Origin: Mucilaginibacter sp. KACC 22063
GTDB taxonomy: Bacteria > Bacteroidota > Bacteroidia > Sphingobacteriales > Sphingobacteriaceae
Direction: 5' to 3'
Assembly: GCF_028736115.1 (NCBI RefSeq)
Contig: NZ_CP117877.1
Coordinates: 2,666,001 to 2,730,000, forward strand
DNA: 64,000 bases
Part shown: one piece after another, positions 51,065 through 60,592 of the stretch
Numbering within the stretch: position 1 is the stretch's first letter
Layout: each line of letters begins with the position of its first letter
Notes under the pieces: generated by a model
Told to the model about the DNA's origin: nothing
Databases searched by the model: none
What the model saw: only the letters and a program-made list of their open reading frames with translations
Program-made: the position numbers and the translations under genes

Positions 51065-52315
51065 TTATTTTAAAGCATCAATTTGTTTTTGAACTTCAGC
51101 AGCGTGCGCCTGGTCTTTTTTGCCTAAGTAGTAGGTTTTTAAGTTACCTAAAGCATCTGGTGATTTAGGATTTAGCTCTACCGCTTTTTTCAGGTAAGGA
51201 CCAGCAGCATCAAACATTGCGTTTGCTTTTGCAACGGCAGCATCGTACTCTTTTTGCTTGCTTGCAGGCAATTTGTTAGCAGCATTGTAAGCATCGATAG
51301 CTGGGTTAATCAACACGAAGCCTAAGTTAAGGTTAGCTTCGAAGTAGTTAGGATCAATCTCTAATGCTTTTTTATACATATCTGCTGCTTTAGTAAAGTT
51401 TTCTTCTTTAGTTTTTTGCAAAGCAGCTTTTGCAGCAGGTGCAGCAGCTTTTAAGCTTTTAGCAGCATTTTCTGCCAAGCCTGAATAAGTAAGGCCAGCA
51501 TAATAGTATAAAGTTTTGTTTTTAGGATCAGCAGCAATTGCAGAAGTAATTTTGCTTAATACTTCTTGCTGTTTACCGCTTTGTAATTCAATTTCAATTG
51601 CACGTTTGCGGAACTCGCCGTTATTAGGAAATTTAGCAACTGCCTCGTCAGCAATTTTTAAAGCACCGGCAGTATCTTTACTGGCTAAATAAATTGAAGT
51701 AAGATCCTGATATATTTTGTCTTTACCAGAATAGTTGGTGGTTAACAATTTATTGTAGTTAGTAATTGCAGCAGGATAGTTTTCAGAATTTACCGCAGCT
51801 AAACCAGTGTAATAAATAGCGTTAGTATCCTCTGGCATAATGGTACGATAGTAATCAAATGATTTGTAAGCGTCGCCAAATTTTTTAGCCTGATATTCCT
51901 TAACACCTTTGGTTAACTGATACTGAGCCAGGTTACGATTGGTGTAATCAATTAGTTTTTTGTTCTCACCTTTAGTATCCAATTGAATTGCTTTTTTCTG
52001 AGCTTCGTCAGCAGTGCTGAACAAAGGAGCAGAAGTAGCAGGAACAGTATCGCGTAATGCTAAAGCTGAATAAACAGCGCCCTTTAAAGCAAAAGTTTGA
52101 GGCAGTGCAGCAGTTTTTTCGTTAGCAGCTGCTTTGTCTATGGATGTTTTTGCATTAGTGATGCTTTGGGTAGCAAGGGCAGCCGTAATGCTATTCTGTC
52201 TTGAAGCTTCATATTTATCAAGCTCACTTTGTGCATTGCTCAGCTCGCCTTTTTGCGCAAATGTTGCTGTCGCAACAACGCTAAGTAAGCCGGTCATAAA
52301 AATTCCGATTTTCAT
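51065..52315 (-). CDS. TPR-repeat periplasmic protein
   Basis: A 416-residue protein with a signal peptide (MKIGIFMTGLLSVVATATFA) and about six tetratricopeptide-like repeats. Clear ones lie near 155-225 (AYKSFDYYRTIMPEDTNAIYY, ENYPAAITNYNKLL) and 300-385 (AADMYKKALEIDPNYFEANLNLGF, PYLKKAVELNPKSPDALGN). It is rich in Ala and Lys. TPRs mediate protein-protein contacts; the partner is unknown. It is the last gene of a gyrA-TPR-TPR unit with an 8-bp gap. Such arrangements recur in Bacteroidota. Confidence 0.9.
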   Translation of the reverse strand: MKIGIFMTGLLSVVATATFAQKGELSNAQSELDKYEASRQNSITAALATQSITNAKTSIDKAAANEKTAALPQTFALKGAVYSALALRDTVPATSAPLFSTADEAQKKAIQLDTKGENKKLIDYTNRNLAQYQLTKGVKEYQAKKFGDAYKSFDYYRTIMPEDTNAIYYTGLAAVNSENYPAAITNYNKLLTTNYSGKDKIYQDLTSIYLASKDTAGALKIADEAVAKFPNNGEFRKRAIEIELQSGKQQEVLSKITSAIAADPKNKTLYYYAGLTYSGLAENAAKSLKAAAPAAKAALQKTKEENFTKAADMYKKALEIDPNYFEANLNLGFVLINPAIDAYNAANKLPASKQKEYDAAVAKANAMFDAAGPYLKKAVELNPKSPDALGNLKTYYLGKKDQAHAAEVQKQIDALK

Positions 52316-52323
52316 GGTCGTTG

Positions 52324-53439
52324 TTAATTAGTTATTTGTTTTAATTTATCGCTTATCCTATTTAGCTGGTCTTCATTACGGGTTTTTAAATAAGCCCATT
52401 GTAATAATTGTAAGCATTTTTGATTATTGGGCTTCATGGAGTTTGCTTTTTCCAGCCACTGTATGGCCCGGTCAATTTCGCTTTGTTTATCTGCGCCGGT
52501 TTTGGTGGTGTAGTTTTTAAAGTATAGCAAGCCTAAATTGTAAATAGCGTCGTAATTTTTATTATTCAGATCAATAGCCTGTAAATACATCGACTCTGCA
52601 CGGTCATACTTATTCAAGTGATCATAGCATGTAGCAGCCATAAATGCTATTTCAGCATTTGAACCACTCTTATCAAGCAGTTGAGGCAACAAAGGCTCTA
52701 ACGCTTTATAGTCCTTTTTGTTGTTATAAATGTTAGCCTCTTCAAATAGCAACGATTTATCGTCGGGCAAGGCACGCCTGCCCCTTTGTATAACCTGCAA
52801 GGCTTTTGCGGTATCATTCATGGCCTTATAAGTGTTTGCAGCAGCTATTACATCGTCGCTCGAAAGCGTATCAGTATTAAGTAAGGTATTATAATATTTG
52901 GCAGCCTCTGCATACTGGCCCATTTTAGAATTGGCATAAGCGATGTACGAGTTGATACGTTTATACCTTGGCGCATATTCTTTAGCCTTCTCAAATGAAG
53001 CCAATGCCTGGTCAAATTTTTTGGCTGTCATTAGCTTAGATCCTTCTCTTACATAAACGTTTGACAAACAGCGTTTTGAAAAGCTAAGTTCAACTTGGTA
53101 TTTATAACTACGTTGCCTGTCAGAGATATGATCTACAAGATTAGTGATATCCTTTAAAGAAGTTTCGGGCAGCGCGAGCTTGTTAAGCGAATCTGTATAA
53201 AGTATGCTACTGTAAACTACTGCCCTAAACACACTTTTAGTAAGATTAGACGAATCTTTTTTGGTTTTGATCAGGCTATCTACCTGCCGTTTAGCATTGG
53301 CAAGGTATTTCAGATCTTTTTGCTGGCGAAAATAAGCCAGGCTGTTTACTACTCCCTTTAAGGCTTCTGACTGGCAGAAGGCTAAAGGAGCAGTAAACAT
53401 GATGATTAATAGCGATAAAATAATTCTACGCCCTGGCAT
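52324..53439 (-). CDS. TPR-repeat protein, secreted
   Basis: A 371-residue protein with an N-terminal hydrophobic signal (IILSLLIIMFTAPLAFCQSE, the Cys could be a lipobox but the -1 residue is not ideal) and TPR repeats. Examples are KFDQALASFEKAKEYAPRYK, QYAEAAKYYNTLL, KYDRAESMYLQAIDLNNKNY and AIQWLEKANSMKPNNQ. It is paralogous in style to the next gene. It lies 11 bp downstream of gyrA on the same strand. The function is unknown. Confidence 0.88.
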   Translation of the reverse strand: MPGRRIILSLLIIMFTAPLAFCQSEALKGVVNSLAYFRQQKDLKYLANAKRQVDSLIKTKKDSSNLTKSVFRAVVYSSILYTDSLNKLALPETSLKDITNLVDHISDRQRSYKYQVELSFSKRCLSNVYVREGSKLMTAKKFDQALASFEKAKEYAPRYKRINSYIAYANSKMGQYAEAAKYYNTLLNTDTLSSDDVIAAANTYKAMNDTAKALQVIQRGRRALPDDKSLLFEEANIYNNKKDYKALEPLLPQLLDKSGSNAEIAFMAATCYDHLNKYDRAESMYLQAIDLNNKNYDAIYNLGLLYFKNYTTKTGADKQSEIDRAIQWLEKANSMKPNNQKCLQLLQWAYLKTRNEDQLNRISDKLKQITN

Positions 53440-53450
53440 TTGTATTATGC

Positions 53451-56051
53451 TTATTCGTTTTCGTCTTCGTCGGTAGTTTTTTCACCGGTATCTCCGGCTT
53501 CACCTGTATTTTCCTTATCAGCAGATGGCTCGATGCCTTCAGCTGCTTCGATTATTTCCAGGTTTTCTTCCAGCTCTTCCTCTTCGCTGTGCTCAATTTT
53601 TGCTACTGATGCAATTTCATCATCGTTTTTCAACGTTATTAAACGCACGCCCTGTGTTGCACGGCCCATTACCCTAAGTTCGCTTACTGCAATACGGATA
53701 ATGATACCTGATCTGTTGATGATCATCAGGTCGTCCTGATCTGTAACATCTTTTATCGAAACAAGTTTGCCTGTTTTTTCGGTGATGCTGATAGTTTTAA
53801 CACCTTTACCACCACGGTTGGTAACGCGATAATCTTCAATATCTGTACGTTTACCATAACCTTTTTCAGAAACAACCAATACGGTAGTTTCCGGGCTGTT
53901 AATGGCAATCATACCTACTACCTCATCCTCGTCGCTATCTAAAGTGATACCACGTACCCCTGTGGCTGTACGCCCCATTGGCCTTACAGTAGATTCGTTG
54001 AAGCGGATAGCACGGCCCGAACGCAGCGCCATCACAATTTCGCTGCTGCCCGTAGTTAGAGTAGCTTCAAGCAGGCTATCACCTTCGTTAATGTTAATGG
54101 CATTGATACCATTAGTACGCGGACGTGAGTAAGCCTCAAGCGAAGTTTTCTTGATGGTACCTTTAGTGGTACACATAATAATAAAGTTGTTCTCCAGGTA
54201 TTCCTGATCTTTCAGGTTAACAACTTTAATGTATGCCTTGATCTTTTCTTCTTTAGGAATATTGATGATATTTTGGATAGCACGGCCTTTAGAAGTACGC
54301 GTACCTTCCGGAATTTCGAATACCCTTAACCAGAAACAACGGCCTGCTTCGGTAAAGAACAGCATATAGTTATGGTTAGATGCAACCAGCAAATGCTCTA
54401 TAAAATCTGCGTCGCGGCTGTTGCTACCTATAGCACCCTTACCACCACGGCCCTGACGGCGGTATTCGGTAAGTGGTGTACGTTTGATATAACCTTCGTG
54501 AGAGATGGTGATTACAACGGCTTCGTCTTCAATAAAGTCTTCTGTCTGCATTTCAGCAGCAGAGTGAACAATCTGGGTCCGGCGTTCATCACCATATTTA
54601 TCTCTGATCTCAGCTAATTCATCTTTGATGATCTGCATACGCAAACCTTCATCAGCAAGTATCGATTTTAAGTATTCGATCTGCTCCATCAGTTCAGCGT
54701 ATTCAGCTTTAATTTTATCGCGTTCCAGACCGGTTAACCTTCTTAGGGTCATGTCCAGAATAGCTCGAGCCTGAACCTCGGTTAAACCGAAGCGGGTCAT
54801 TAAACCATCGCGGGCTTCATCAGGCGTATTTGAACTGCGGATTAACTGGATAACTTCATCCAGGTGATCTAATGCGATCAGTAAACCTTCAAGTATGTGT
54901 GCGCGCTTTTCGGCTTCTGCAAGCTCGTATTTGGTACGGCGAACAATCACTTCGTGGCGATGCTCCACAAAGTGATGGATCATGTCTTTCAGGTTAAGCA
55001 GCATTGGGCGGCCTTTTACCAGCGCAATGTTGTTTACACTAAAAGAGGTTTGTAATGAAGTGTACTTGTAAAGATTATTCAGAACGATATTGGCATTAGC
55101 CTCACGCTTAATTTCGTAAACAACGCGGATACCTTCACGGTTAGATTCATCGCGGATGGTTGAAATACCTTCCAGCTTTTTCTCATTGATGAGCTCGGCG
55201 GTACGCTCAACCATGTTAGCCTTATTTACCTGATACGGTATCTCGGTAACAACAATACGCTCACGGTCGCCATTGAAAGTTTCAATTTCGGCACGGGCAC
55301 GTAGTACTATACGGCCCCTACCTGTTTCAAAAGCTTCTTTTGCACCTTCAACACCATAAATGATACCGCCGGTAGGAAAATCAGGTCCTTTGATGAATCT
55401 CATCATTTCACTGATCTCAATATCGCGGTCCTCTATATAAGCCACAGTAGCATCAATAACCTCGGTAAGGTTATGCGGCGCCATGTTAGTAGCCATACCT
55501 ACCGCAATACCCGATGCTCCGTTAACCAGCAGGTTAGGGATTTTTGCAGGTAATACCGTTGGCTCTTCAAGCGAGTCGTCGAAGTTTAGCTGATAATCAA
55601 TGGTATCTTTATTAATGTCAGCCAGCATTTCCTCGGCGATCTTTTGCAACCTTGCCTCGGTATAACGCATTGCCGCAGGGCTGTCACCGTCTAACGAACC
55701 GTAGTTACCCTGACCGTCAACAAACGGATAACGCAGGCTCCAGTCTTGCGCCATACGTACCATAGTATCATATACAGACGAGTCACCATGCGGGTGATAC
55801 TTACCTAACACCTCACCTACAATACGTGCCGACTTTTTATGCGGCTTATTATTACTTAGTCCCAGATCAAGCATACCATACAATACCCTGCGGTGCACCG
55901 GTTTTAAACCGTCGCGAACGTCAGGTAAGGCACGGGATACGATAACAGACATCGAATAATCGATGTATGCAGATCGCATCTCTTGATCAATATTTATAGG
56001 AATTATTCTATCTTCTTTGTGGGCGTTTTCGTTCTCTGTATCTTCTGCCAT
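53451..56051 (-). CDS. gyrA: DNA gyrase subunit A
   Basis: Breaks and rejoins DNA in ATP-driven negative supercoiling with GyrB. The 866-residue product has the winged-helix/tower N-terminal domain with catalytic Y130 ([10 protein letters not shown]). The quinolone region [10 protein letters not shown] (87-95) carries Ser91 and Asp95, equivalent to E. coli S83 and D87, so no classical resistance substitution. The C-terminal beta-pinwheel begins after about 510, and its GyrA-box is [12 protein letters not shown], which marks gyrase rather than topoisomerase IV. An acidic tail ([16 protein letters not shown]...) ends the protein. It heads an operon with two TPR genes. Confidence 0.98.
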   Translation of the reverse strand: MAEDTENENAHKEDRIIPINIDQEMRSAYIDYSMSVIVSRALPDVRDGLKPVHRRVLYGMLDLGLSNNKPHKKSARIVGEVLGKYHPHGDSSVYDTMVRMAQDWSLRYPFVDGQGNYGSLDGDSPAAMRYTEARLQKIAEEMLADINKDTIDYQLNFDDSLEEPTVLPAKIPNLLVNGASGIAVGMATNMAPHNLTEVIDATVAYIEDRDIEISEMMRFIKGPDFPTGGIIYGVEGAKEAFETGRGRIVLRARAEIETFNGDRERIVVTEIPYQVNKANMVERTAELINEKKLEGISTIRDESNREGIRVVYEIKREANANIVLNNLYKYTSLQTSFSVNNIALVKGRPMLLNLKDMIHHFVEHRHEVIVRRTKYELAEAEKRAHILEGLLIALDHLDEVIQLIRSSNTPDEARDGLMTRFGLTEVQARAILDMTLRRLTGLERDKIKAEYAELMEQIEYLKSILADEGLRMQIIKDELAEIRDKYGDERRTQIVHSAAEMQTEDFIEDEAVVITISHEGYIKRTPLTEYRRQGRGGKGAIGSNSRDADFIEHLLVASNHNYMLFFTEAGRCFWLRVFEIPEGTRTSKGRAIQNIINIPKEEKIKAYIKVVNLKDQEYLENNFIIMCTTKGTIKKTSLEAYSRPRTNGINAININEGDSLLEATLTTGSSEIVMALRSGRAIRFNESTVRPMGRTATGVRGITLDSDEDEVVGMIAINSPETTVLVVSEKGYGKRTDIEDYRVTNRGGKGVKTISITEKTGKLVSIKDVTDQDDLMIINRSGIIIRIAVSELRVMGRATQGVRLITLKNDDEIASVAKIEHSEEEELEENLEIIEAAEGIEPSADKENTGEAGDTGEKTTDEDENE

Positions 56052-56180
56052 TTTTTATTAGTTCTGTAGCAATTTTGCGCAATAATAGGTTAAAAAGATG
56101 TACTTAAAGCGACCTGCGAAGATACTAAAATATGCTTAATTTCAAGATCAAGTTACTAACATAGGCCCCGTAATGCACAT

Positions 56181-56576
56181 TTACTTCGCTTTTTGCCAGT
56201 ATTCTTCCACTGTTGTACCATTAGGCAATACCCCATTAAAGATAAGGCTATCATGCCGGATAGTGTAATGATATCTGAGTGTTTTGCCTGTGAGATCTGC
56301 TGATTGAGAATTATAGGTTTCAGTTTCAAAGCACGAATCGCTAAATAACTGATAATCTCCGCTTTGGTAACGTTCTGGCTTTTCACCTTCCTGTATCACA
56401 TAAGCATTAAACTGCTTATCATCGTATATTCGTTTCAGGTTGTAGCCAACTGTTCCGCTGTCGCGCTTGCCATTATATATACCTCCGGCAAATATCCATG
56501 ATCCTTTTAAGGAAGGTTTACGCGCAGTAAAAGAACATATTGCAATAAGCAATAAAGGGAGCAGATACTTTTTCAT
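56181..56576 (-). CDS. hypothetical secreted protein
   Basis: A 131-residue protein. The start at 56576 gives a signal peptide (MKKYLLPLLLIAICSFTARK); the frame extends upstream to 56615 but that N-terminus is unlikely. The mature part has beta-rich character (KGSWIFAGGIYNGK, TLRYHYTIRHDSLIFNGVLPNG), like small lipocalin-like folds. No family is assigned. It lies between gyrA and dinB on the same strand. Confidence 0.6.
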   Translation of the reverse strand: MKKYLLPLLLIAICSFTARKPSLKGSWIFAGGIYNGKRDSGTVGYNLKRIYDDKQFNAYVIQEGEKPERYQSGDYQLFSDSCFETETYNSQSADLTGKTLRYHYTIRHDSLIFNGVLPNGTTVEEYWQKAK

Positions 56577-56651
56577 AAGTTGGCTAAAGGTAACAAGATT
56601 TAACTTTAGCCCCAAAAAGCAGAATTAAAGGACAGCAATACTAAGCTATGA

Positions 56652-57842
56652 TTAACCTGTTGCCAAAAAGGGGTTAAAGTTGCGGGTGCCGATTTCCATA
56701 CCGGCAGCCCGACAAACAGTTTTGTCGCCGTATTTGAAATTGATAGTATCCATGGCATTGTAAAGCTTTAACTGCTCTTCATTATCATCAAACAAATTGA
56801 TCTGATAACCACCATTAGCCAGTTGACTAAACCTTACACCTATCAACCTGATTGCCCTGTTTTTATTCCAGGCTTTCCTGAGTAGGTTTTTAATACCGGG
56901 TATTAAGATATGTTCTGCTGCGGAAAGTGGGATCTTCTCTTGTATGGTGTGCGTTTCAAAGTTTGAATAACGCACCTTAATGGCCATGCAGCCCGCCACT
57001 TTACTTTCTTTACGAAGTTTAAATGCCAGTTCTTCTGTCATGGAAACAAGGGTAGTTTCTATAGTGCGTTCTTCTTTTACATCACTTTCAAAGGTATGCT
57101 CTGTTGAAATAGATTTACGATCAGACTGTTCAACAATTTCGCCGCCATCTATCCCTCTCGCTTTTTCCCATATATAAATCCCAGCCTTACCAAAAATAGT
57201 TTGCAAGAAACGGACATCAACGCGTTGCAGGTCGCCAATCTTCTCAATCCCATATTCATACAACTTCTGACAGGTTTTTTCGCCAAGCATGGGTATTTTG
57301 CGGATAGGTAGCGGCGCCATAAATGCCATTTCATCACCGTGCTTTACCCATAATTGTCCGTTAGGCTTGGCCTGGTTGGTAGCCATTTTAGCCACTGTCT
57401 TTGTTGCTGCCATGCCGAAGGAAATAGGCAAACCTGTTTCGCGCATTACACGATGACGTAAGTCTGTCGCTATTTTGTATGGATCATGAAAACGGTCCAT
57501 TCCGGTAAGGTCGATATAAAACTCATCAACCGAAGTTTTCTGATATTTGGGAACCGAATCGTGAATGATCTCCGTCACCTCTCTCGATGCTTCGCCATAC
57601 CTCCCATGCGTGCCGCGCACCAATATGGCATCGGGGCAAAGCTTTAATGCCTGCCTTGTAGGCATAGCTGAATGGACGCCAAACTTACGCGCCTCGTAAC
57701 TGCATGATGCCACCACTCCCCTGTCGGCAGAACCACCAATAATTACCGGCTTACCAATTAAAGCCGGGTTAAACTTGCGTTCAACCGAAACGAAAAACGA
57801 ATCAAGGTCAATATGTACGATATACCGCTTGTGCTCCACCAT
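56652..57842 (-). CDS. dinB: DNA polymerase IV (Y-family translesion polymerase)
   Basis: A 396-residue error-prone polymerase that copies past damaged bases. The palm carries D12 (HIDLDSFF) and D106/E107 (SVDEFYID), equivalent to E. coli D8, D103 and E104. The helix-hairpin-helix region KIPMLGEKTCQKLYEYGIEKIGDL and the little-finger domain with RAIRLIGVRFSQL follow. No LexA-like operator was identified. It is divergent from the RNA-ligase-like gene, with only 71 bp between starts. Confidence 0.96.
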   Translation of the reverse strand: MVEHKRYIVHIDLDSFFVSVERKFNPALIGKPVIIGGSADRGVVASCSYEARKFGVHSAMPTRQALKLCPDAILVRGTHGRYGEASREVTEIIHDSVPKYQKTSVDEFYIDLTGMDRFHDPYKIATDLRHRVMRETGLPISFGMAATKTVAKMATNQAKPNGQLWVKHGDEMAFMAPLPIRKIPMLGEKTCQKLYEYGIEKIGDLQRVDVRFLQTIFGKAGIYIWEKARGIDGGEIVEQSDRKSISTEHTFESDVKEERTIETTLVSMTEELAFKLRKESKVAGCMAIKVRYSNFETHTIQEKIPLSAAEHILIPGIKNLLRKAWNKNRAIRLIGVRFSQLANGGYQINLFDDNEEQLKLYNAMDTINFKYGDKTVCRAAGMEIGTRNFNPFLATG

Positions 57843-57913
57843 ACAAATGTGGAAAATTTAAATTAAAATTACTAATATTTTTAGCATTTAGGTTGTAATA
57901 TTGCAGCACAGTT

Positions 57914-58483
57914 ATGCACGGATATAATGATTATATGCTGTTGCTGCGTCCGGATGAGCACATCAGTTTTCAAATAGGCAATTTTAAAGCATTAGCGGCC
58001 AATATTATCGGCGATTATCCCTCTATGCATTCAGCAGCACATATTTCTATCAAGCAGTACCCGCGGCAAAAGCCCTATGTAATTCAACCGGCAATGGAAA
58101 ACCTTGAGCGTAACCTGAATATTATGCGGGCAGTACGCTTACAGATTAATAACTTCCGTTTTTTTGCAACTAAGGATGCCAGATACACCATTTATGCAGT
58201 AATTGAACCTACCTACAAAAGCGATGAATGGTTTAGCACGCTATGCAAGCACATGCACATCAACAAAAAGCAACTGGTGCCGCACATTACGGTAGTACGT
58301 ACCATTGATGAGAACAGCTTTCTGCGTTTATGGCCGCACTTCCGTTACAAGGTATTCCGCGATTCATTTTTAGTTACCCATTTTACCATTTTGGAACGCG
58401 AAACTTTAAATACAAGGGCGAAATGGCAAATATACCGTGATATAAAATTCCGCCCCTTAGAGGAAGATAGCATTGCTATATAA
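57914..58483 (+). CDS. 2'-5' RNA ligase / 2H phosphoesterase family protein
   Basis: A 189-residue 2H phosphoesterase-fold protein. The two catalytic histidine motifs are HIS (43-45, AAHISIKQYP) and HIT (124-126, LVPHITVVRT), spaced about 80 residues apart as in LigT/cyclic phosphodiesterases. Known members cleave 2',3'-cyclic phosphates or ligate 2'-5' RNA. The SRP RNA gene lies 82 bp downstream on the same strand, but a functional link is not implied. Confidence 0.85.
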   Translation: MHGYNDYMLLLRPDEHISFQIGNFKALAANIIGDYPSMHSAAHISIKQYPRQKPYVIQPAMENLERNLNIMRAVRLQINNFRFFATKDARYTIYAVIEPTYKSDEWFSTLCKHMHINKKQLVPHITVVRTIDENSFLRLWPHFRYKVFRDSFLVTHFTILERETLNTRAKWQIYRDIKFRPLEEDSIAI

Positions 58484-58554
58484 AATTATCAGGCTCATAA
58501 TCAGGCTGTATAACCTTCATTTCACAATTTATTTACAGTAATTGCTCTTTTTGC

Positions 58555-58562
58555 TATATTTG
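58555..58562 (+). promoter_or_regulatory. -7 element of the SRP RNA gene
   Basis: TATATTTG ends 4 nt before the first base of the paired SRP RNA, matching the Bacteroidota -7 consensus and its short distance to the transcription start. Confidence 0.65.
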
Positions 58563-58565
58563 CGG

Positions 58566-58664
58566 TGGGTAAGTCTTTTACGACCAGCTCCTCTTGAACT
58601 CCCCCAGGGTGGGAACGCAGCAAGGGTAGAGGGTTGTAGCGGTGCGATAAAAGTAGCTTACCCA
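58566..58664 (+). ncRNA. ffs: signal recognition particle RNA (small 4.5S type)
   Basis: A 99-nt RNA whose ends pair (TGGGTAAG at 58566-58573 with CTTACCCA at 58657-58664). The apical domain reads CCAGGGTGGGAACGCAGCAA, holding the Ffh-binding GGAA-like loop and the asymmetric AGCA loop. The inner arms CTCCTCTTGAAC / GTAGAGGG extend the rod. It binds Ffh to target membrane proteins during translation. A T-run (58665-58670) follows as terminator, and TATATTTG lies just upstream. There is no Alu domain, as expected for this group. Confidence 0.92.
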
Positions 58665-58793
58665 TTTTTTATTTTTCAGAAGTTTGTTTCTTAACCTATG
58701 CAAACCTCCTCCTCTCTTTTCATTTACTCAAGTAAGCCTTATAAAGCATTAACAACTCAACAAATAACCTGATTAACAAATTAGAATTAAGCT

Positions 58794-59459
58794 ATGAAAT
58801 TTTTTATTGATACAGCTAATCTTGCGCAGATCCGCGAAGCTTATGACCTTGGCGTATTAGACGGTGTTACCACCAACCCTTCCCTAATGGCTAAAGAAGG
58901 CATCACAGGCCAGGATAACGTAATTAAACACTATATCGACATTTGTGATATTGTTGATGATAACGTTAGCGCCGAGGTAATTGCTACCACATTTGATGAA
59001 ATAATTAAAGAAGGTGAAGCATTAGCTGCTTTGAATGAGAAAATTGTGGTTAAGGTGCCTATGATTAAAGATGGCGTTAAAGCCATTAAGTATTTTACAG
59101 ATAAAGGTATCCGTACTAATTGTACGCTTGTATTTTCTGCTGGCCAGGCTTTATTGGCCGCAAAAGCAGGCGCTACATTCGTATCTCCTTTTGTTGGCCG
59201 TTTAGATGATATTTCAACAGACGGGCTTGCGCTTATTGAAGATATCCGTTTAATTTATGATAACTATGGTTACGAAACGCAAATACTTGCAGCTTCGGTA
59301 CGTCATCCAATGCATATCTTAGAGTGTGCTAAAATTGGCGCAGATGTAATTACCGCACCATTATCGGCCATTACAGCTTTATTAAAACACCCATTAACCG
59401 ATAGCGGATTAGCACAATTTTTAGCAGACCATGCAAAGGCTGCAGCTGCTAAACCTTAA
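58794..59459 (+). CDS. small transaldolase / fructose-6-phosphate aldolase-like
   Basis: A 221-residue transaldolase of the short (about 220 aa) subfamily that transfers dihydroxyacetone units through a lysine Schiff base. The lysine is K87 in [10 protein letters not shown]; the start [20 protein letters not shown] and [13 protein letters not shown] are diagnostic. Family members include true transaldolases and FSA aldolases; telling them apart needs active-site comparison. Pentose-phosphate role is likely. Monocistronic, after the SRP RNA. Confidence 0.92.
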   Translation: MKFFIDTANLAQIREAYDLGVLDGVTTNPSLMAKEGITGQDNVIKHYIDICDIVDDNVSAEVIATTFDEIIKEGEALAALNEKIVVKVPMIKDGVKAIKYFTDKGIRTNCTLVFSAGQALLAAKAGATFVSPFVGRLDDISTDGLALIEDIRLIYDNYGYETQILAASVRHPMHILECAKIGADVITAPLSAITALLKHPLTDSGLAQFLADHAKAAAAKP

Positions 59460-59524
59460 TCAGTATATATTTGTAGTAGATTCTGCCGGTATAATACCGG
59501 CAGAATCTACTTAACATTTAATGT

Positions 59525-60490
59525 ATGCTGGATATTGTTATCATTGGTGGCGGGCCTATTGGCATTGCGTGCGGACTGGCTGCTCAAAAAGCCGGTTTAA
59601 GCTTTTTAATACTCGAAAAAGGAACGCTCGTAAACTCCCTTTACAATTACCCTTCAACCATGACCTTTTTCTCCACTTCAGAGAAACTGGAAGTTGGAAA
59701 TATTCCTTTTGTAACCACACATACAAAACCCAATCGTGCTGACGCATTAGAATATTATCGTCGGGTAGCATTATCAAATAATCTTTCGCTTCATTTATTT
59801 GAAGAAGTTACTGAATTCCATAAAAAAGACAATCATTATCATATTACCACGACTAAAGGAGAATATGATGCTAAGTATGTCATTGTAGCAACCGGCTTTT
59901 ATGATATTTCAGTCAATCTGAACATTCCGGGTGAAGATCTGCCAAAGGTTAAGCATTACTACCAGGATCCGCATTACTACACGCTGCAAAAGGTGGTTGT
60001 GGTTGGATCAAGCAACTCTGCCATTGATGTAGCATTAGAAACCTGGCGTAAAGGCGCAGAGGTAACATTAGTGATCAGGGGTAACGAGATTAGCCACAGA
60101 GTAAAATACTGGGTACGTCCAGATATTATCAACCGTATCAAGGAAGGCAGCATCAAAGCTTATTTCAATTCAAACTTAAAAGCCATACGTGAAGATGAGG
60201 TTGATATTGAAACTCCTGACGGCTTGGTAACAATACAAAACGATTTTGTAATGGCCATGACGGGTTATAAACCCAACTTCAACTTTTTGAGCCATATGGG
60301 CATCCGGTTAAGCGATGACGACAAATATATTCCTCAATATAATGCCGATACCATGGAAACCAACCTTCCGGGTGTTTACCTGGCAGGGGTAGTTTGCGGC
60401 GGTATGGACACACATCTGTGGTTTATAGAAAATTCGCGCATACATGCAGAGATGATACTAAACGACATTAAAACCAAAGAGCAGAAATAA
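59525..60490 (+). CDS. ypdA: YpdA-family bacillithiol disulfide reductase
   Basis: A 321-residue flavoprotein. The FAD-binding GxGxxG is in DIVIIGGGPIGIACG (3-17) and a second dinucleotide motif (VVVVGSSNSAIDVALE, about 158-173) binds NADPH. The C-terminal GVVCGGMDTHLWFIENSRIH is typical of YpdA, which reduces bacillithiol disulfide. This suggests the organism makes bacillithiol. No disulfide CxxC like that of thioredoxin reductase is present. It starts 65 bp after the transaldolase gene. Confidence 0.88.
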   Translation: MLDIVIIGGGPIGIACGLAAQKAGLSFLILEKGTLVNSLYNYPSTMTFFSTSEKLEVGNIPFVTTHTKPNRADALEYYRRVALSNNLSLHLFEEVTEFHKKDNHYHITTTKGEYDAKYVIVATGFYDISVNLNIPGEDLPKVKHYYQDPHYYTLQKVVVVGSSNSAIDVALETWRKGAEVTLVIRGNEISHRVKYWVRPDIINRIKEGSIKAYFNSNLKAIREDEVDIETPDGLVTIQNDFVMAMTGYKPNFNFLSHMGIRLSDDDKYIPQYNADTMETNLPGVYLAGVVCGGMDTHLWFIENSRIHAEMILNDIKTKEQK

Positions 60491-60592
60491 TATTTATATT
60501 ATTAATAAGTTAAATTATTATCTTGCTTACGGCAATCTTTAAACACTAACTAAAGATATTCGCCCGCATATAAATAAATTATTTCAGTTTCT

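Noticed and set aside
53440..53739. Ser-rich open frame antisense to the 3' end of gyrA
   Set aside because: Complement of the acidic Glu/Asp tail of GyrA, which yields Ser/Phe runs.
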